DNA of 64,000 bases, taken from the NCBI GenBank assembly GCA_041584475.1, contig JBFHDX010000002.1, positions 1 to 64,000 on the forward strand, read 5' to 3'. The stretch comes from JBFHDX01 sp041584475 (GTDB lineage: Bacteria > Pseudomonadota > Alphaproteobacteria > UBA8366 > JADFVY01). The position numbers and the translations under genes were made by a program. Under the pieces are notes generated by a model. That model saw nothing but the letters and a program-made list of their open reading frames with translations. It made no database searches and was not told the origin of the DNA. This document shows positions 48,991 through 58,542 of the stretch, in pieces. Numbering within the stretch: position 1 is the stretch's first letter; each line of letters begins with the position of its first letter.

Positions 48991-51900
48991 TCAGTCGCTG
49001 GTCGGTGCGGCCTCGAGCCGTTCCAGGCAGCGCTCGATCCACTGCGTCGTGAGCTTCTCCGAGACCGAATTCTGCCGCAGGCGTGCGTTGAGGCCGGCCC
49101 AGTCGACCCGGTCGAGTGGCTGATCCTGATTGAAGCAGGAGAACACGACGCGGTGCTCGCCCGTTTGCGGGTCGATGTGAGCCTGCAGACACTGGCCGCA
49201 GATCTCCTTCATCATGCACTGCATCGGCGAGTTGATCGAGCCGATGGCGCCGTGGCCGTCCCTCAGGCGGTTTCGCAGGACCGTATGCCGGGCGGCTGAG
49301 ACCGCCGCCATCATGCGGTCGGATCCGATGGCGATGACACGATCGACCTCGTCCAGCGGGATCGCCTGCGGGCCCAGCTCGCCGGCGCCGTAGGCCTGCA
49401 TCGCCGCGACGATGTTTCCGACGAAGGCCGTGTCCTGCGGTCGCGAGGCCTCGAAGCCGGGCGCCTCGTCGCAGCACCAGACGATCGCGTCGGCGGCGCG
49501 TTCGATGTCGGCGACCTTGTAGCGATCCTCAGCCTTCTTGTAGCCCGCGAAATACAGCACGCGGCCACCCGCGGCGCGCAGCGCCTGGCCGATGGAGAAC
49601 AGCACCGCGTTGCCGAGACCGCCGCCGGCCAGCAGCGCGGTCTCCTCTCGTCCGATCTCCGTCGGCGCCCCGGTCGGTCCCATCAGAATCACCGGCTCGC
49701 CGGGTCGCAGCAGGCGGCACAGGCTGCTCGAGCCGCCCATCTCGAGGACGATGACCGAAACCAGCCCTTGCGCCCGGTCGACCCAGGCGCCGGTCATGGC
49801 GAGCCCCTCCATGGCCAGCGTCGTGCCGTCGACGCATTGCGCCCCGGCCTCGAAATTCTGCAGACGATAGAACTGCCCCGGCTGGAACCGGCGCGCGGCC
49901 GCCGGCGCCCGCACGACGACCTCGACGATGGTCGGCGTCAGACGCTCGACCCGTTCGACGACCGCGCGAAGGTCGTGACTGATGCGCCGCACGAAGGCCT
50001 CTCCGTCGTCCGCGGCGGCGGCGGGGCGTCGCTCCAGCACGCCGGTGATCAGCGGATAACCTTGCCGCGCGCTGCCCATCGCCTTGACGACGTTGCCGAA
50101 ATAGCTCGGGTGCAGGTCGCCGAAGAAGCTGACATAGCGCTCGTCGGCGGTCTTCGACATGAAGACTCGGACCGTATCGGGCTTGGCTGCCGAGCGTTCC
50201 GGCTGCACCGGCCGGCCCGTCTCGTCGCAGGCCCGGAAATACCGGCCGTCCAGCTCGAAATGCTCCGGATCCTCGCGCGCCAGCACGGTGTTCGGGTGCG
50301 TACCGGCGGCCATGAAGATGCTGCGGGCCGGCAGCGTGACCGTCTCATCGCCGGACCATTCGCCCGTCTCGCCGAGATGCTGGCGTGCGAGCACGAGACC
50401 GTTCGCATGTCCGTCGCCGTCGATTTCGACGGCGACCGGGGACAGGCACTCGGCGAAGCGGATGCCTTCCTCAAGCGCCTTCCCGACCTCTTCGTGATTG
50501 AGCGTGTATGACGGGCTGTCGATCAAGCGCTTGCGGTAGGCAATGGTGACGCCGCCCCAGCCCTGCACGAGCTCGCGGATCCGCGGCTCGCGACCGCCGG
50601 CCCGGGCAGCCCCACGTTCCTCGCGGATCGCCCGCCCGTGCGCCAGAAACTCGTCGGCGATCGCCAGCTCGTCGGTACTCCAGGCGGCGCGGACGGCCGC
50701 GGCGCCCCGGTCCGCGACGAGGTCGTCGTAGCGGGCGACGAACTTCTCGACTTGCACCGGATAGTAGGCGAGCGCTTCTGTCGCCGTGTCGATCGCGGTC
50801 AGACCGCCGCCGATCACGACGACCGGCAGGCGCAACTGCATGTTGGCGACGCTGTCGCCCCGCGCCGCCCCGGTGAGCTGCAGCGCCATCAGGAAATCCG
50901 ATGCCGTGCGCACGCCGCGCGCCAAGTTGTTCGGCATGTCGATCACCGTCGGCCGGCCGGCGCCCGCGCACAGGGCGACGTGATCGAAACCGGCTTCCCA
51001 AGCGTCCTCGAGGGTCATGGTTCCGCCGAAGCGGACACCGCCGAACATCGCGAACCCGGCGCGGCGCTCGAGCAGCAGCCGGATCAGCTTGAGGAAGTTC
51101 TTGTCCCAGCGCACCGTGATGCCGTATTCGGCGACGCCGCCGAAGCCCGCCATGACCCGGTCGTCGAGCGATTCGTACAGCGACGCGACGTCGCGGACCG
51201 GCCCGAACGGCGCGCGCTCGCCGCCTGGCGTCATGCCGCAGATCTCCGGCGGCAGCGGCTCGATCTTCAGGCCGTCGATACCGACGATCGTGTGGCCGTC
51301 GTTGAGCAGGTGGTGGGCCAGCGTGAACCCGGCCGGACCCATGCCGACGATCAGGATGCGCCGGCCGGTTTCCGGCCGCGGGAACGGTCGACGCAGGTTG
51401 AGCGGATTCCAGCGCGTCAGCAGCGAATAGATCTCGAAGCCCCAGGGCAGCGCCAGCACGTCCTTCAACGTGCGCGTCTCGACCTGTGGAATGTCGACGG
51501 GATCCTGCTTCTGGTAGACGCAGGACTTCATGCAGTCGTTGCAGATGCGGTGGCCCGTGGCCGCCACCATCGGGTTGTCGACGACGGCGATGGCGAGCGC
51601 GGCGATCGCCCGCCCTTCCGCCTTGACCAGCTGGAACTCGGATATCTTCTCCTCCAGCGGACAGCCGGCCAGCGTCACGCCGAACGGGCTCTTGCGGAAC
51701 GGTGCCGGTCCCGCCTCGCCGGGCTTCAGTTTCTCGCGCAACCCGCGCGCGCAGCTGTCGCGGCCCTGCTTGTGGCACCAGATGCAATAGTTCGCGTCGT
51801 CGAGCGCGCCGGTCAGGTCCGTGCCCGCATCGGTCAGGGCGAACCCGTCGCGCCGGCGCAGCCGCTCCGCCGGCAGGCTGTGGCACGGGTAACCGCCGCT

Positions 51901-52530
51901 CTCGTCGGTGACCATGTCGCGGATCAGTCGGTCGTAATCGAGCTTTCCCGGCTGTTTGAACAGCACGCCCGCAGCGTGCCGCCGCCGGCCGGCTTCGCTC
52001 AGCGTCGCCCAGGCCGCATAGGATTCCGCGACGGCGAGCGCGGCGCCGTGCCGTTCTTCGTCCGCCTCCCACTCGATCACCTTCCGCGCGAACGCCAGTT
52101 CGGTCAGGGGTTCGCCCAGCAGCAGTTCAAGCTCGTGGCCGAGCACGACGCCGTCCAGGGTCTCCGCCTCCGCCGGCCTGATGCGCTTCAGCGCCCGCCG
52201 CTGCACGAACTGCCGCTTGGCCACGAACAGCGGTGACTTCTCGTCGTGCCGCGCGCGCAGCGCGTCGATTTCCTCGTCGATTCCGAACAGCCGCGCGACG
52301 AACGTCTCGAGATACGGCGCGAGCGCGATGATGAGTTCGGATTCGGCGAGCGCCGCCAGCGAGTCGGGCTCGCTCCGGGCTTCGCTCAGCCGCGCCTGCA
52401 GGTCCGCGTCTTCGCCGCCCAGGTAGTCGAGGAACGTCGCGTCGAGCCGCAGCAGCCCGTCTCGCTCGTGGAGATCATCGAACGACAGGCCGAAGCGCAG
52501 GTCGAGCGTGCTTTCGTGGAGGTCACTCAC
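48991..52530 (-). CDS. Fused GltD/NfnB-like and PyrK/NfnA-like flavoprotein
   Basis: Iron-sulfur flavoprotein of about 1,179 residues. Residues about 1-240 are helical and not recognised. Cys249, 252, 260, 290 and Cys330, 333, 337 (CIWC...C, GCPLEEKI, CNDCMKSC) fit two 4Fe-4S sites as in GltD/NfnB. The GMGPAG FAD motif is near 396, and a second dinucleotide motif GGGLTAID follows. The last 300 residues look like a ferredoxin-reductase/PyrK module (FQPGQFYRL, GGGLGNAVL) ending in a 2Fe-2S-type CMMKEICGQC. It could transfer or bifurcate electrons between NAD(P)H and ferredoxin. The GTG at 52530 is chosen; GTG at 52638 is the alternative. Confidence 0.75.
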   Translation of the reverse strand: MSDLHESTLDLRFGLSFDDLHERDGLLRLDATFLDYLGGEDADLQARLSEARSEPDSLAALAESELIIALAPYLETFVARLFGIDEEIDALRARHDEKSPLFVAKRQFVQRRALKRIRPAEAETLDGVVLGHELELLLGEPLTELAFARKVIEWEADEERHGAALAVAESYAAWATLSEAGRRRHAAGVLFKQPGKLDYDRLIRDMVTDESGGYPCHSLPAERLRRRDGFALTDAGTDLTGALDDANYCIWCHKQGRDSCARGLREKLKPGEAGPAPFRKSPFGVTLAGCPLEEKISEFQLVKAEGRAIAALAIAVVDNPMVAATGHRICNDCMKSCVYQKQDPVDIPQVETRTLKDVLALPWGFEIYSLLTRWNPLNLRRPFPRPETGRRILIVGMGPAGFTLAHHLLNDGHTIVGIDGLKIEPLPPEICGMTPGGERAPFGPVRDVASLYESLDDRVMAGFGGVAEYGITVRWDKNFLKLIRLLLERRAGFAMFGGVRFGGTMTLEDAWEAGFDHVALCAGAGRPTVIDMPNNLARGVRTASDFLMALQLTGAARGDSVANMQLRLPVVVIGGGLTAIDTATEALAYYPVQVEKFVARYDDLVADRGAAAVRAAWSTDELAIADEFLAHGRAIREERGAARAGGREPRIRELVQGWGGVTIAYRKRLIDSPSYTLNHEEVGKALEEGIRFAECLSPVAVEIDGDGHANGLVLARQHLGETGEWSGDETVTLPARSIFMAAGTHPNTVLAREDPEHFELDGRYFRACDETGRPVQPERSAAKPDTVRVFMSKTADERYVSFFGDLHPSYFGNVVKAMGSARQGYPLITGVLERRPAAAADDGEAFVRRISHDLRAVVERVERLTPTIVEVVVRAPAAARRFQPGQFYRLQNFEAGAQCVDGTTLAMEGLAMTGAWVDRAQGLVSVIVLEMGGSSSLCRLLRPGEPVILMGPTGAPTEIGREETALLAGGGLGNAVLFSIGQALRAAGGRVLYFAGYKKAEDRYKVADIERAADAIVWCCDEAPGFEASRPQDTAFVGNIVAAMQAYGAGELGPQAIPLDEVDRVIAIGSDRMMAAVSAARHTVLRNRLRDGHGAIGSINSPMQCMMKEICGQCLQAHIDPQTGEHRVVFSCFNQDQPLDRVDWAGLNARLRQNSVSEKLTTQWIERCLERLEAAPTSD

Positions 52531-52722
52531 GGTATCCGGACGCTCCGCCTTCCAGAAGTGGTCGGCCCCGGCACCGGTGGCGGTGCTGCGACCATGTTTC
52601 GGATCAGAAAGATAGGCGCTCCGGGCGCGGTCGACCACGAGCGGGGGGCTGCGGCCGACGCCGGGCCGGATTTGGCGCCGGGCGGCGGCGCGGCGCGCGG
52701 GATCGCGTCCCGCACCGGCCGG

Positions 52723-53388
52723 CTAGGCCAGTCGCGCCAGCGCATCGGGGATCTCGGCGAAGCGGTCGACGACGATGTCGGCGCCGAGCTCCTCGACCGG
52801 CTCGCGGCGATACCCGTAGCTGACGACGATCACCGCCACCCCGGCATTGCGGGCGACCATCACGTCGTTGCGGCTGTCGCCGATCATGACCGCGTCTTCC
52901 GGCCGCGACCCCATCATCTGGAGGGTGCCCGTCAGGTGCCCGCCATCCGGCTTGCGCACCGGCAGGCTGTCGCCGCCGGCGACCGCCGCGAAATACCGCG
53001 CGAGACCGAGCGCCTCGAGGATCTGCAGGGTCGGATCGCGAGGCTTGTTGGTGCACACCGCCATGCGATGGCCCGTCCGCTGCAACCGGTCGAGGGTCTC
53101 CGCGACGCCCGGAAACGGCGTTGTCCTGTCGGCAAGGGCGGCGCCGTAAAGGGCGCGGTAGCGCTCGACCTTGGCGTCGAAATCGTCCGGAACGCCGCCG
53201 GTCGCCTCGTAGGCTCGGCGCACCAGCATAGGAACCCCGTCACCGATCATCTTGACCAGCTCGGCATAGTCGAGCAGGCGGCGACGGTCGGCGCCGAGCA
53301 GCTTGTTCACCGCCGCGTGCAGGTCCGGCGCGCTGTCGATCAGCGTGCCGTCCAGGTCGAAGACGAGATCGGGGACGCCGGGGTTCAT
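52723..53388 (-). CDS. gph: HAD-family phosphoglycolate phosphatase
   Basis: HAD phosphatase of 221 residues. Motif I is DLDGTLIDS, motif II is VCTNKP, the Lys of motif III is in KPDGGH, and motif IV is GDSRNDVMVARNAG. A helical cap (about 20-85) fits Gph, which removes 2-phosphoglycolate formed by DNA repair or photorespiration. The start is ATG 53388. The frame stays open far upstream antisense to glmU and glmS but that is not coding. It is divergent from glmU. Confidence 0.88.
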   Translation of the reverse strand: MNPGVPDLVFDLDGTLIDSAPDLHAAVNKLLGADRRRLLDYAELVKMIGDGVPMLVRRAYEATGGVPDDFDAKVERYRALYGAALADRTTPFPGVAETLDRLQRTGHRMAVCTNKPRDPTLQILEALGLARYFAAVAGGDSLPVRKPDGGHLTGTLQMMGSRPEDAVMIGDSRNDVMVARNAGVAVIVVSYGYRREPVEELGADIVVDRFAEIPDALARLA

Positions 53389-53541
53389 GGCCCGCTGTTC
53401 TGCAAGAATTCGCAATAATCCGCAACCGTCGGACACACAAAGTGACTTGGCGGCCGCTGCCGGATTGTGGCAGTTTCGCGCGGCATGCGCAGCTTCCAGA
53501 CGACTCGCCCGGCGGTCGCGATGTCCGGGATTCGGTAGATC

Positions 53542-54912
53542 ATGGCCCAGCCTGACGTTGCGGTCATTCTCCTTGCCGCCGGCAAGGGAACCCGCATGAA
53601 ATCGGACATACCCAAGGTCCTGCATCCGCTGGCCGGACGGCCGCTCGTCGCGCACGTGCTGGCGGCGGCGGAAACGCTGCGGCCGTCGCGTTGCGTCGTC
53701 GTCGTCGGACCCGACATGGCGGACGTCGCCGCGGCCGTCGCGCCCTGGCCGACGGTGCTGCAGGAACGCCAGAACGGCACCGCCGACGCGGTACGCGTGG
53801 CGCGCGATGCGCTCGACGGGTTCAGCGAGGGATCCGACCGGGCATCCATCCTCGTGCTCTACGGCGATACGCCGCTGATCGGGCCGCCGACGCTGCAACG
53901 CATGCTCGACGCCCGGGCCGACGGGGCGCAGCTCGTCGTTCTCGGCTTCCGCCCCGACGATCCGGCGGAATACGGGCGGCTCGTCCTGGACGACGCGGGC
54001 GCGCTGCAGGCGATCGTCGAATACCGCGACGCCAGCAAGGCGCAACGCGCGATCCGGCTGTGCAATTCGGGCGTCATGGCGATCTCGGCAGGACAGCTCT
54101 GGGGGCTGCTCGACCGGGTCGGCAACGACAACGCCAAGGGCGAATTCTATCTCACCGACATCGTCGGCCTGGCCCGCGCCGACGGACTCGCCTGCGCCGT
54201 CGTCGAGGGCGACCCCGAGGAGGTTCTCGGCGTGAACAGCCGCGCCGATCTGGCGGCGGCGGAAGCGGTGTGGCAGAGGGCGCGGCGCCTGCGCGCGATG
54301 GACGACGGCGCGACGTTGACCGACCCGGAGACCGTGTGGTTCAGCCACGACACCGTGCTCGGCCGCGACGTCGTGATCGGTCCCTCCGTCTTCTTCGGCC
54401 CCGGCGTTTCCGTCGCGGACGGCGCCGAGGTCCGGCCATTCTGCCATCTCGAGGGCGTGACGATCGGCGCCGGCGCCTCGGTCGGCCCGTTTGCCCGCTT
54501 GCGCCCCGGCGCCCGCATCGAGGCGGGCGCGCGCGTCGGCAATTTCGTCGAGGTCAAGAACGCGGTGCTCGGTCCCGGCGCAAAGGCCAACCACCTGAGC
54601 TATGTCGGTGACGCCGTGGTCGGCGCGGCAGCGAACATCGGCGCCGGCACGATAACCTGCAATTACGACGGATATCTGAAGCACCGCACGACCATCGGCG
54701 AGGGCGCCTTCATCGGCTCCAACACGGCGCTCGTCGCGCCGGTCAGCGTGGGCAAGGGCGCGATCGTCGGCGCCGGCAGCACGATTACGCGGGACGTGCC
54801 GGACGACGCGCTCGCCGTGACGCGGCCGCGGCAGACGGTGCTCGACGGGGCCGCCGCCGCCTACCGCGAGCGCAAGGCCCGCGAGAAGGCTGCGCGCAAG
54901 AAGGAGAAATAG
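53542..54912 (+). CDS. glmU: Bifunctional GlcNAc-1-P uridyltransferase / GlcN-1-P acetyltransferase
   Basis: Bifunctional enzyme of 456 residues making UDP-GlcNAc. The N-terminal nucleotidyltransferase has LLAAGKGTRMKSDIPKVLHP and YGDTPLI. From about residue 255 a left-handed beta helix of hexapeptide repeats follows, with NFVEVKNA and the acetyltransferase NYDGYLKHRTTIG region. The C-terminus is Lys-rich. glmS starts 6 bp after the stop. Confidence 0.97.
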   Translation: MAQPDVAVILLAAGKGTRMKSDIPKVLHPLAGRPLVAHVLAAAETLRPSRCVVVVGPDMADVAAAVAPWPTVLQERQNGTADAVRVARDALDGFSEGSDRASILVLYGDTPLIGPPTLQRMLDARADGAQLVVLGFRPDDPAEYGRLVLDDAGALQAIVEYRDASKAQRAIRLCNSGVMAISAGQLWGLLDRVGNDNAKGEFYLTDIVGLARADGLACAVVEGDPEEVLGVNSRADLAAAEAVWQRARRLRAMDDGATLTDPETVWFSHDTVLGRDVVIGPSVFFGPGVSVADGAEVRPFCHLEGVTIGAGASVGPFARLRPGARIEAGARVGNFVEVKNAVLGPGAKANHLSYVGDAVVGAAANIGAGTITCNYDGYLKHRTTIGEGAFIGSNTALVAPVSVGKGAIVGAGSTITRDVPDDALAVTRPRQTVLDGAAAAYRERKAREKAARKKEK

Positions 54913-54918
54913 ACCCGA

Positions 54919-56748
54919 ATGTGCGGCATCATCGGCATCATCGGGCGGCAGCCGGTAGCCCCGCTGCTGCTCGAAGGGCTGCGGCGCCTGGAATACCGCG
55001 GTTACGACTCGGCCGGCATCGCGACGCTGACGGCCGGCGGCATCGAGCGCCGCCGCGCCGAGGGCAAGCTCGTCAATCTCGAGGGCCGGCTCACCGAAGC
55101 GCCGCTGGCCGGGACCGTCGGCATCGGCCACACGCGCTGGGCGACCCACGGCGTGCCCAACGAGACCAACGCACACCCGCACGCGACGCCGCGTCTGGCG
55201 CTCGTGCACAACGGGATCATCGAGAATTTCCAGGAGCTGCGCGACGAGCTCTCGGGGTCGGGCGCGCGGTTCGAATCCGAGACCGACACCGAGGTCGTCG
55301 CCCATCTGCTGACGCGTTATCTCGACGACGGCAAGACGCCGACCGAGGCCGTCGCGGCGGCGCTGCCGCGGCTCGAGGGCGCGTTTGCCATGGCGATCGT
55401 CTTCGCCGGCGAGGAGGATCTGATGATCGGCGCGCGACGCGGCAGTCCGCTGGCGATCGGCTATGGCGACGGCGAGATGTATCTCGGTTCGGACGCCATG
55501 GCGCTGGCGCCCCTGACGCAGAGCATCAGCTATCTCGAGGAGGGCGACTGGGTGGTCGCCACGCGGGCCGGGGCACGCGTGTTCGATGCCGCCAATGCCC
55601 CCGCCGAGCGGCCGGTCGTCCAGACGGCGCTGTCCGGCGCGATGATCGGCAAGGGCAACTACCGCCATTTCATGCTCAAGGAGATCTACGAGCAGCCGGC
55701 GGTCATCGGCGACACGCTGCACACGATGCTGAACCCGGCGAACCGCACCATAACCCTGCCGCCGCTGCCGCTCGACCTGGCCGCCGTCCCGAAATTCACG
55801 ATCATCGCCTGCGGCACCGCGTTCTACGCGGGGATGGTGGCGAAATACTGGCTCGAGCAGGTGGCGCGCGTGCCGGTCGAGATCGACATCGCATCGGAGT
55901 TCCGCTACCGCGAGGCGCCGATGCCCGACGGCGGGCTCGCCATGTTCGTCAGCCAGTCCGGCGAGACCGCCGACACGCTCGCGGCGCTGCGTTATGCCAG
56001 ATCGCAGGGCCAGACCATCCTCTCGGTGGTCAACGTCCCGGAATCGTCGATCGCCCGGGAATCCGATGCCGTGCTGCCGACCCTGGCCGGCCCCGAGATC
56101 GGGGTCGCCTCGACCAAGGCCTTCACGACCCAGCTCACCGTGCTGGCCTGCCTGGCGATCGCCACGGCGCGAGCGCGCAAGGCGATCGACGCCAAGCGCG
56201 AGGCGGAATTGTCGGCGGCGCTGGCCGAGGTGCCGGGTCGCGCTGCCGAGGTGCTGAGCCACGACGAGCGCATCGAGGCCCTGGCGCACGGCATCGTGGA
56301 GGCGCGCGACGTGCTCTATCTGGGACGTGGTCCGGCCTACCCGCTGGCGCTCGAAGGGGCGCTGAAGCTCAAGGAGATCTCGTATATCCATGCCGAGGGC
56401 TACGCCGCCGGCGAAATGAAGCACGGGCCGATCGCCCTGATCGACGAAGGCGTGCCGGTGATCGTCATCGCGCCGAACGATCCGCTGTTCGAGAAGACGG
56501 CGTCCAACCTGCAGGAGGTCATCGCGCGCGGCGGCCGCGTGATCGTGCTCTCCGACGCCGACGGGGTGGCCCGCGTGGCGGCGCAGGCGAAACCCGAGGC
56601 GAGCATAGCCCTGCCGTCGGTCGATCCGTTCGTCGCGCCCATCCTGTATGCGATACCGGTCCAGCTGCTCGCCTATCACACGGCCGTGCTCAAGGGCACG
56701 GACGTCGACCAGCCGCGCAACCTCGCCAAGTCGGTGACGGTGGAATAG
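54919..56748 (+). CDS. glmS: Glutamine--fructose-6-phosphate aminotransferase (isomerizing)
   Basis: Enzyme of 609 residues making glucosamine-6-P from fructose-6-P and glutamine. The catalytic Cys follows the start Met (MCGIIGIIG). The glutaminase domain shows GIGHTRWATHG. Two SIS sugar-isomerase domains follow (SQSGETADT and LGRGPAYPLALEGALKLKE). The C-terminus LAKSVTVE is canonical. It forms a glmU-glmS operon. No glmS ribozyme is present. Confidence 0.98.
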   Translation: MCGIIGIIGRQPVAPLLLEGLRRLEYRGYDSAGIATLTAGGIERRRAEGKLVNLEGRLTEAPLAGTVGIGHTRWATHGVPNETNAHPHATPRLALVHNGIIENFQELRDELSGSGARFESETDTEVVAHLLTRYLDDGKTPTEAVAAALPRLEGAFAMAIVFAGEEDLMIGARRGSPLAIGYGDGEMYLGSDAMALAPLTQSISYLEEGDWVVATRAGARVFDAANAPAERPVVQTALSGAMIGKGNYRHFMLKEIYEQPAVIGDTLHTMLNPANRTITLPPLPLDLAAVPKFTIIACGTAFYAGMVAKYWLEQVARVPVEIDIASEFRYREAPMPDGGLAMFVSQSGETADTLAALRYARSQGQTILSVVNVPESSIARESDAVLPTLAGPEIGVASTKAFTTQLTVLACLAIATARARKAIDAKREAELSAALAEVPGRAAEVLSHDERIEALAHGIVEARDVLYLGRGPAYPLALEGALKLKEISYIHAEGYAAGEMKHGPIALIDEGVPVIVIAPNDPLFEKTASNLQEVIARGGRVIVLSDADGVARVAAQAKPEASIALPSVDPFVAPILYAIPVQLLAYHTAVLKGTDVDQPRNLAKSVTVE

Positions 56749-56756
56749 GCCTCGCG

Positions 56757-57119
56757 ATGGCCGCCGAGCTCGGTACCAGTCCCGAGATCAAGCTCCTGCT
56801 CACGGTCACCGCGCTCGCGGTGTTCTGGATGTTCCTCTGGAAGACGCGTACGGAGCGCCGCGCGACCCGGCTGATCAAGTGGATCTGGGAGAACCATCCC
56901 GAGACCTGGGCGGCGCTGCCCTGGCTCTACCGCAACGTGCTGCGCGAGCGCGGCCTCGACGAGCTGGCCCGGCGCGAGGCCATCCCGGATGCCCACTTCC
57001 ACCGGGAGTACGCCGAGATCCGCCCGTCGCAGCGGCACATCACGATCGCAGCCCTGATCGCCGGCGCGGCGATCCTGCTGATCTTTATCGGCACCGCGGT
57101 CCTCGGCTGGCGCTGGTAG
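56757..57119 (+). CDS. Small two-helix membrane protein of unknown function
   Basis: Protein of 120 residues. Membrane helices are about 11-28 and 95-116, with a charged linker rich in Arg, Trp and Glu between them (WIWENHPETWAALPWLYRNVLRERG). No enzymatic motif is recognised. The ATG is 8 bp after the glmS stop, so it is probably co-transcribed. It converges with the chrA gene. Confidence 0.65.
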   Translation: MAAELGTSPEIKLLLTVTALAVFWMFLWKTRTERRATRLIKWIWENHPETWAALPWLYRNVLRERGLDELARREAIPDAHFHREYAEIRPSQRHITIAALIAGAAILLIFIGTAVLGWRW

Positions 57120-57126
57120 GCCGGGA

Positions 57127-58542
57127 TCACAGGCCCGCGTACGAATACAGGGTGCCGAGCCCGGCCGCCGCGGCGAGCGTCGGCAGCATGCCGACGCGGA
57201 AGCGGAGCATCGCGACGAGGGCCGCCGCCGTCAGCGTCAGCGACGCCACGTTGATCGTCGCCCATGCCGGCCAGAACAGGCGGATGCCCGCAAGATGCAG
57301 CTCGTCGACCTGCCCGAACGCGACGTGCAGCCCGAACCACAGCGCGAGATTCAGGATCACGCCCACGACCGCGGCCGTGATCGCCGAGAGCGCCGCGCCC
57401 AGCGAGCGATTGCCGCGCAGCGCCTCGATGTAGGGCGCGCCGAGGAAGATCCACAGGAAACAGGGCACGAACGTAACCCAGGTCGTCAGCGCCGCGCCGA
57501 GGATGCCCGCCAGCATCGGGTCGAGCCCGCCGGGGTACCGGTACGCGCCCATGAATCCGACGAACTGGACGACCATGATCAGCGGCCCGGGGGTCGTCTC
57601 GGCCATGCCGAGCCCGTCGAGCATCTCGCCGGGCGCGAGCCAGCCATGCGTCTCCACCGCCTGCTGCGCGACATAGGCGAGGACCGCATAGGCGCCACCG
57701 AACGTCACGACCGCCATCTTGCTGAAGAACAGCCCCTCGAGGACGAAGACGTGCGCCGTGCCGAGCAGCGACGCCGCGATGGCGATCGGGGCGAACCACA
57801 GGACGAGGCAGGTTCCGCTCACCCTCAGGGCGCGACCGATCGTCGGTTGCGTGTGGCTCGCCAACCCGTCCTCGAGCACAGCGTCGGGGTCGGTGCCCGC
57901 GGCGTTCGTCGCCCGTCGGTGCCCCGCGGGCAGCGCAAACCGTCCCGGCCACAGCCGGTCGCCGACGTAGCCGGCCAGGCCTGCGGCGACGACGATCACC
58001 GGGAACGGCACCTGCAGGAAGAAGATTGCAACGAAGGCGATGGCCGCGAGCGCGTACATGGCCCGGTTCCTGAGCGCACGCCTGCCGATGCGAAGTACTG
58101 CCTCGATCACGACCGCAAGCACCGCCGCCTTGATGCCGAAGAAGACGGCCTGGACGATCGTCAGTTCGTGGAAGCCGGCATAGAGTATGCTGAGCCCCAA
58201 TATGACGATGGCGCCGGGCAGCACGAACAGGATGCCGGCGACGAGTCCCCCGAGCGTCCGGTGCAGCAGCCACCCGACATAGGTGGCAAGCTGCTGCGCT
58301 TCGGGGCCCGGGAGCAGCATGCAGTAGTTGAGGGCATGCAGGAACCGGCCCTCGCTGATCCAGCGTTTTTCCTCGACGAGGATGCGGTGCATCAACGCGA
58401 TCTGGCCCGCCGGCCCCCCGAAACTCACCAGTCCGATCTTCAGCCAGACGCGCAGCGCCTCGCGAAATTCGACCTGGCTGCCGCGGATGGTCCGGGCAGC
58501 TTCAGCGGGTTCGCCAGCGATACCGGAGGACCCGCCGGTCAT
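57127..58542 (-). CDS. chrA: Chromate transporter ChrA, two-domain form
   Basis: CHR-family transporter of 471 residues with two homologous halves (about 25-200 and 265-470) and roughly ten to twelve membrane segments. Family motifs are LVSFGGPAGQIALMH and LPGPEAQQLATYVG in the first half and FGGAYAVLAYV and TTPGPLIMVVQFVGF in the second. It exports chromate. The start overlaps the ChrB-like gene stop by 4 bp. Confidence 0.92.
   Translation of the reverse strand: MTGGSSGIAGEPAEAARTIRGSQVEFREALRVWLKIGLVSFGGPAGQIALMHRILVEEKRWISEGRFLHALNYCMLLPGPEAQQLATYVGWLLHRTLGGLVAGILFVLPGAIVILGLSILYAGFHELTIVQAVFFGIKAAVLAVVIEAVLRIGRRALRNRAMYALAAIAFVAIFFLQVPFPVIVVAAGLAGYVGDRLWPGRFALPAGHRRATNAAGTDPDAVLEDGLASHTQPTIGRALRVSGTCLVLWFAPIAIAASLLGTAHVFVLEGLFFSKMAVVTFGGAYAVLAYVAQQAVETHGWLAPGEMLDGLGMAETTPGPLIMVVQFVGFMGAYRYPGGLDPMLAGILGAALTTWVTFVPCFLWIFLGAPYIEALRGNRSLGAALSAITAAVVGVILNLALWFGLHVAFGQVDELHLAGIRLFWPAWATINVASLTLTAAALVAMLRFRVGMLPTLAAAAGLGTLYSYAGL

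Noticed and set aside
54913..54918. glmS ribozyme
   Set aside because: Only 6 bp separate glmU and glmS, and glmS ribozymes are typical of Gram-positive bacteria.
53389..56679. Very long reverse-strand open frame (over 1,000 codons upstream of gph)
   Set aside because: It is antisense to glmU and glmS, shows Arg/Gly-rich composition typical of GC-rich shadow frames, and only its last 221 codons (gph) have family similarity.
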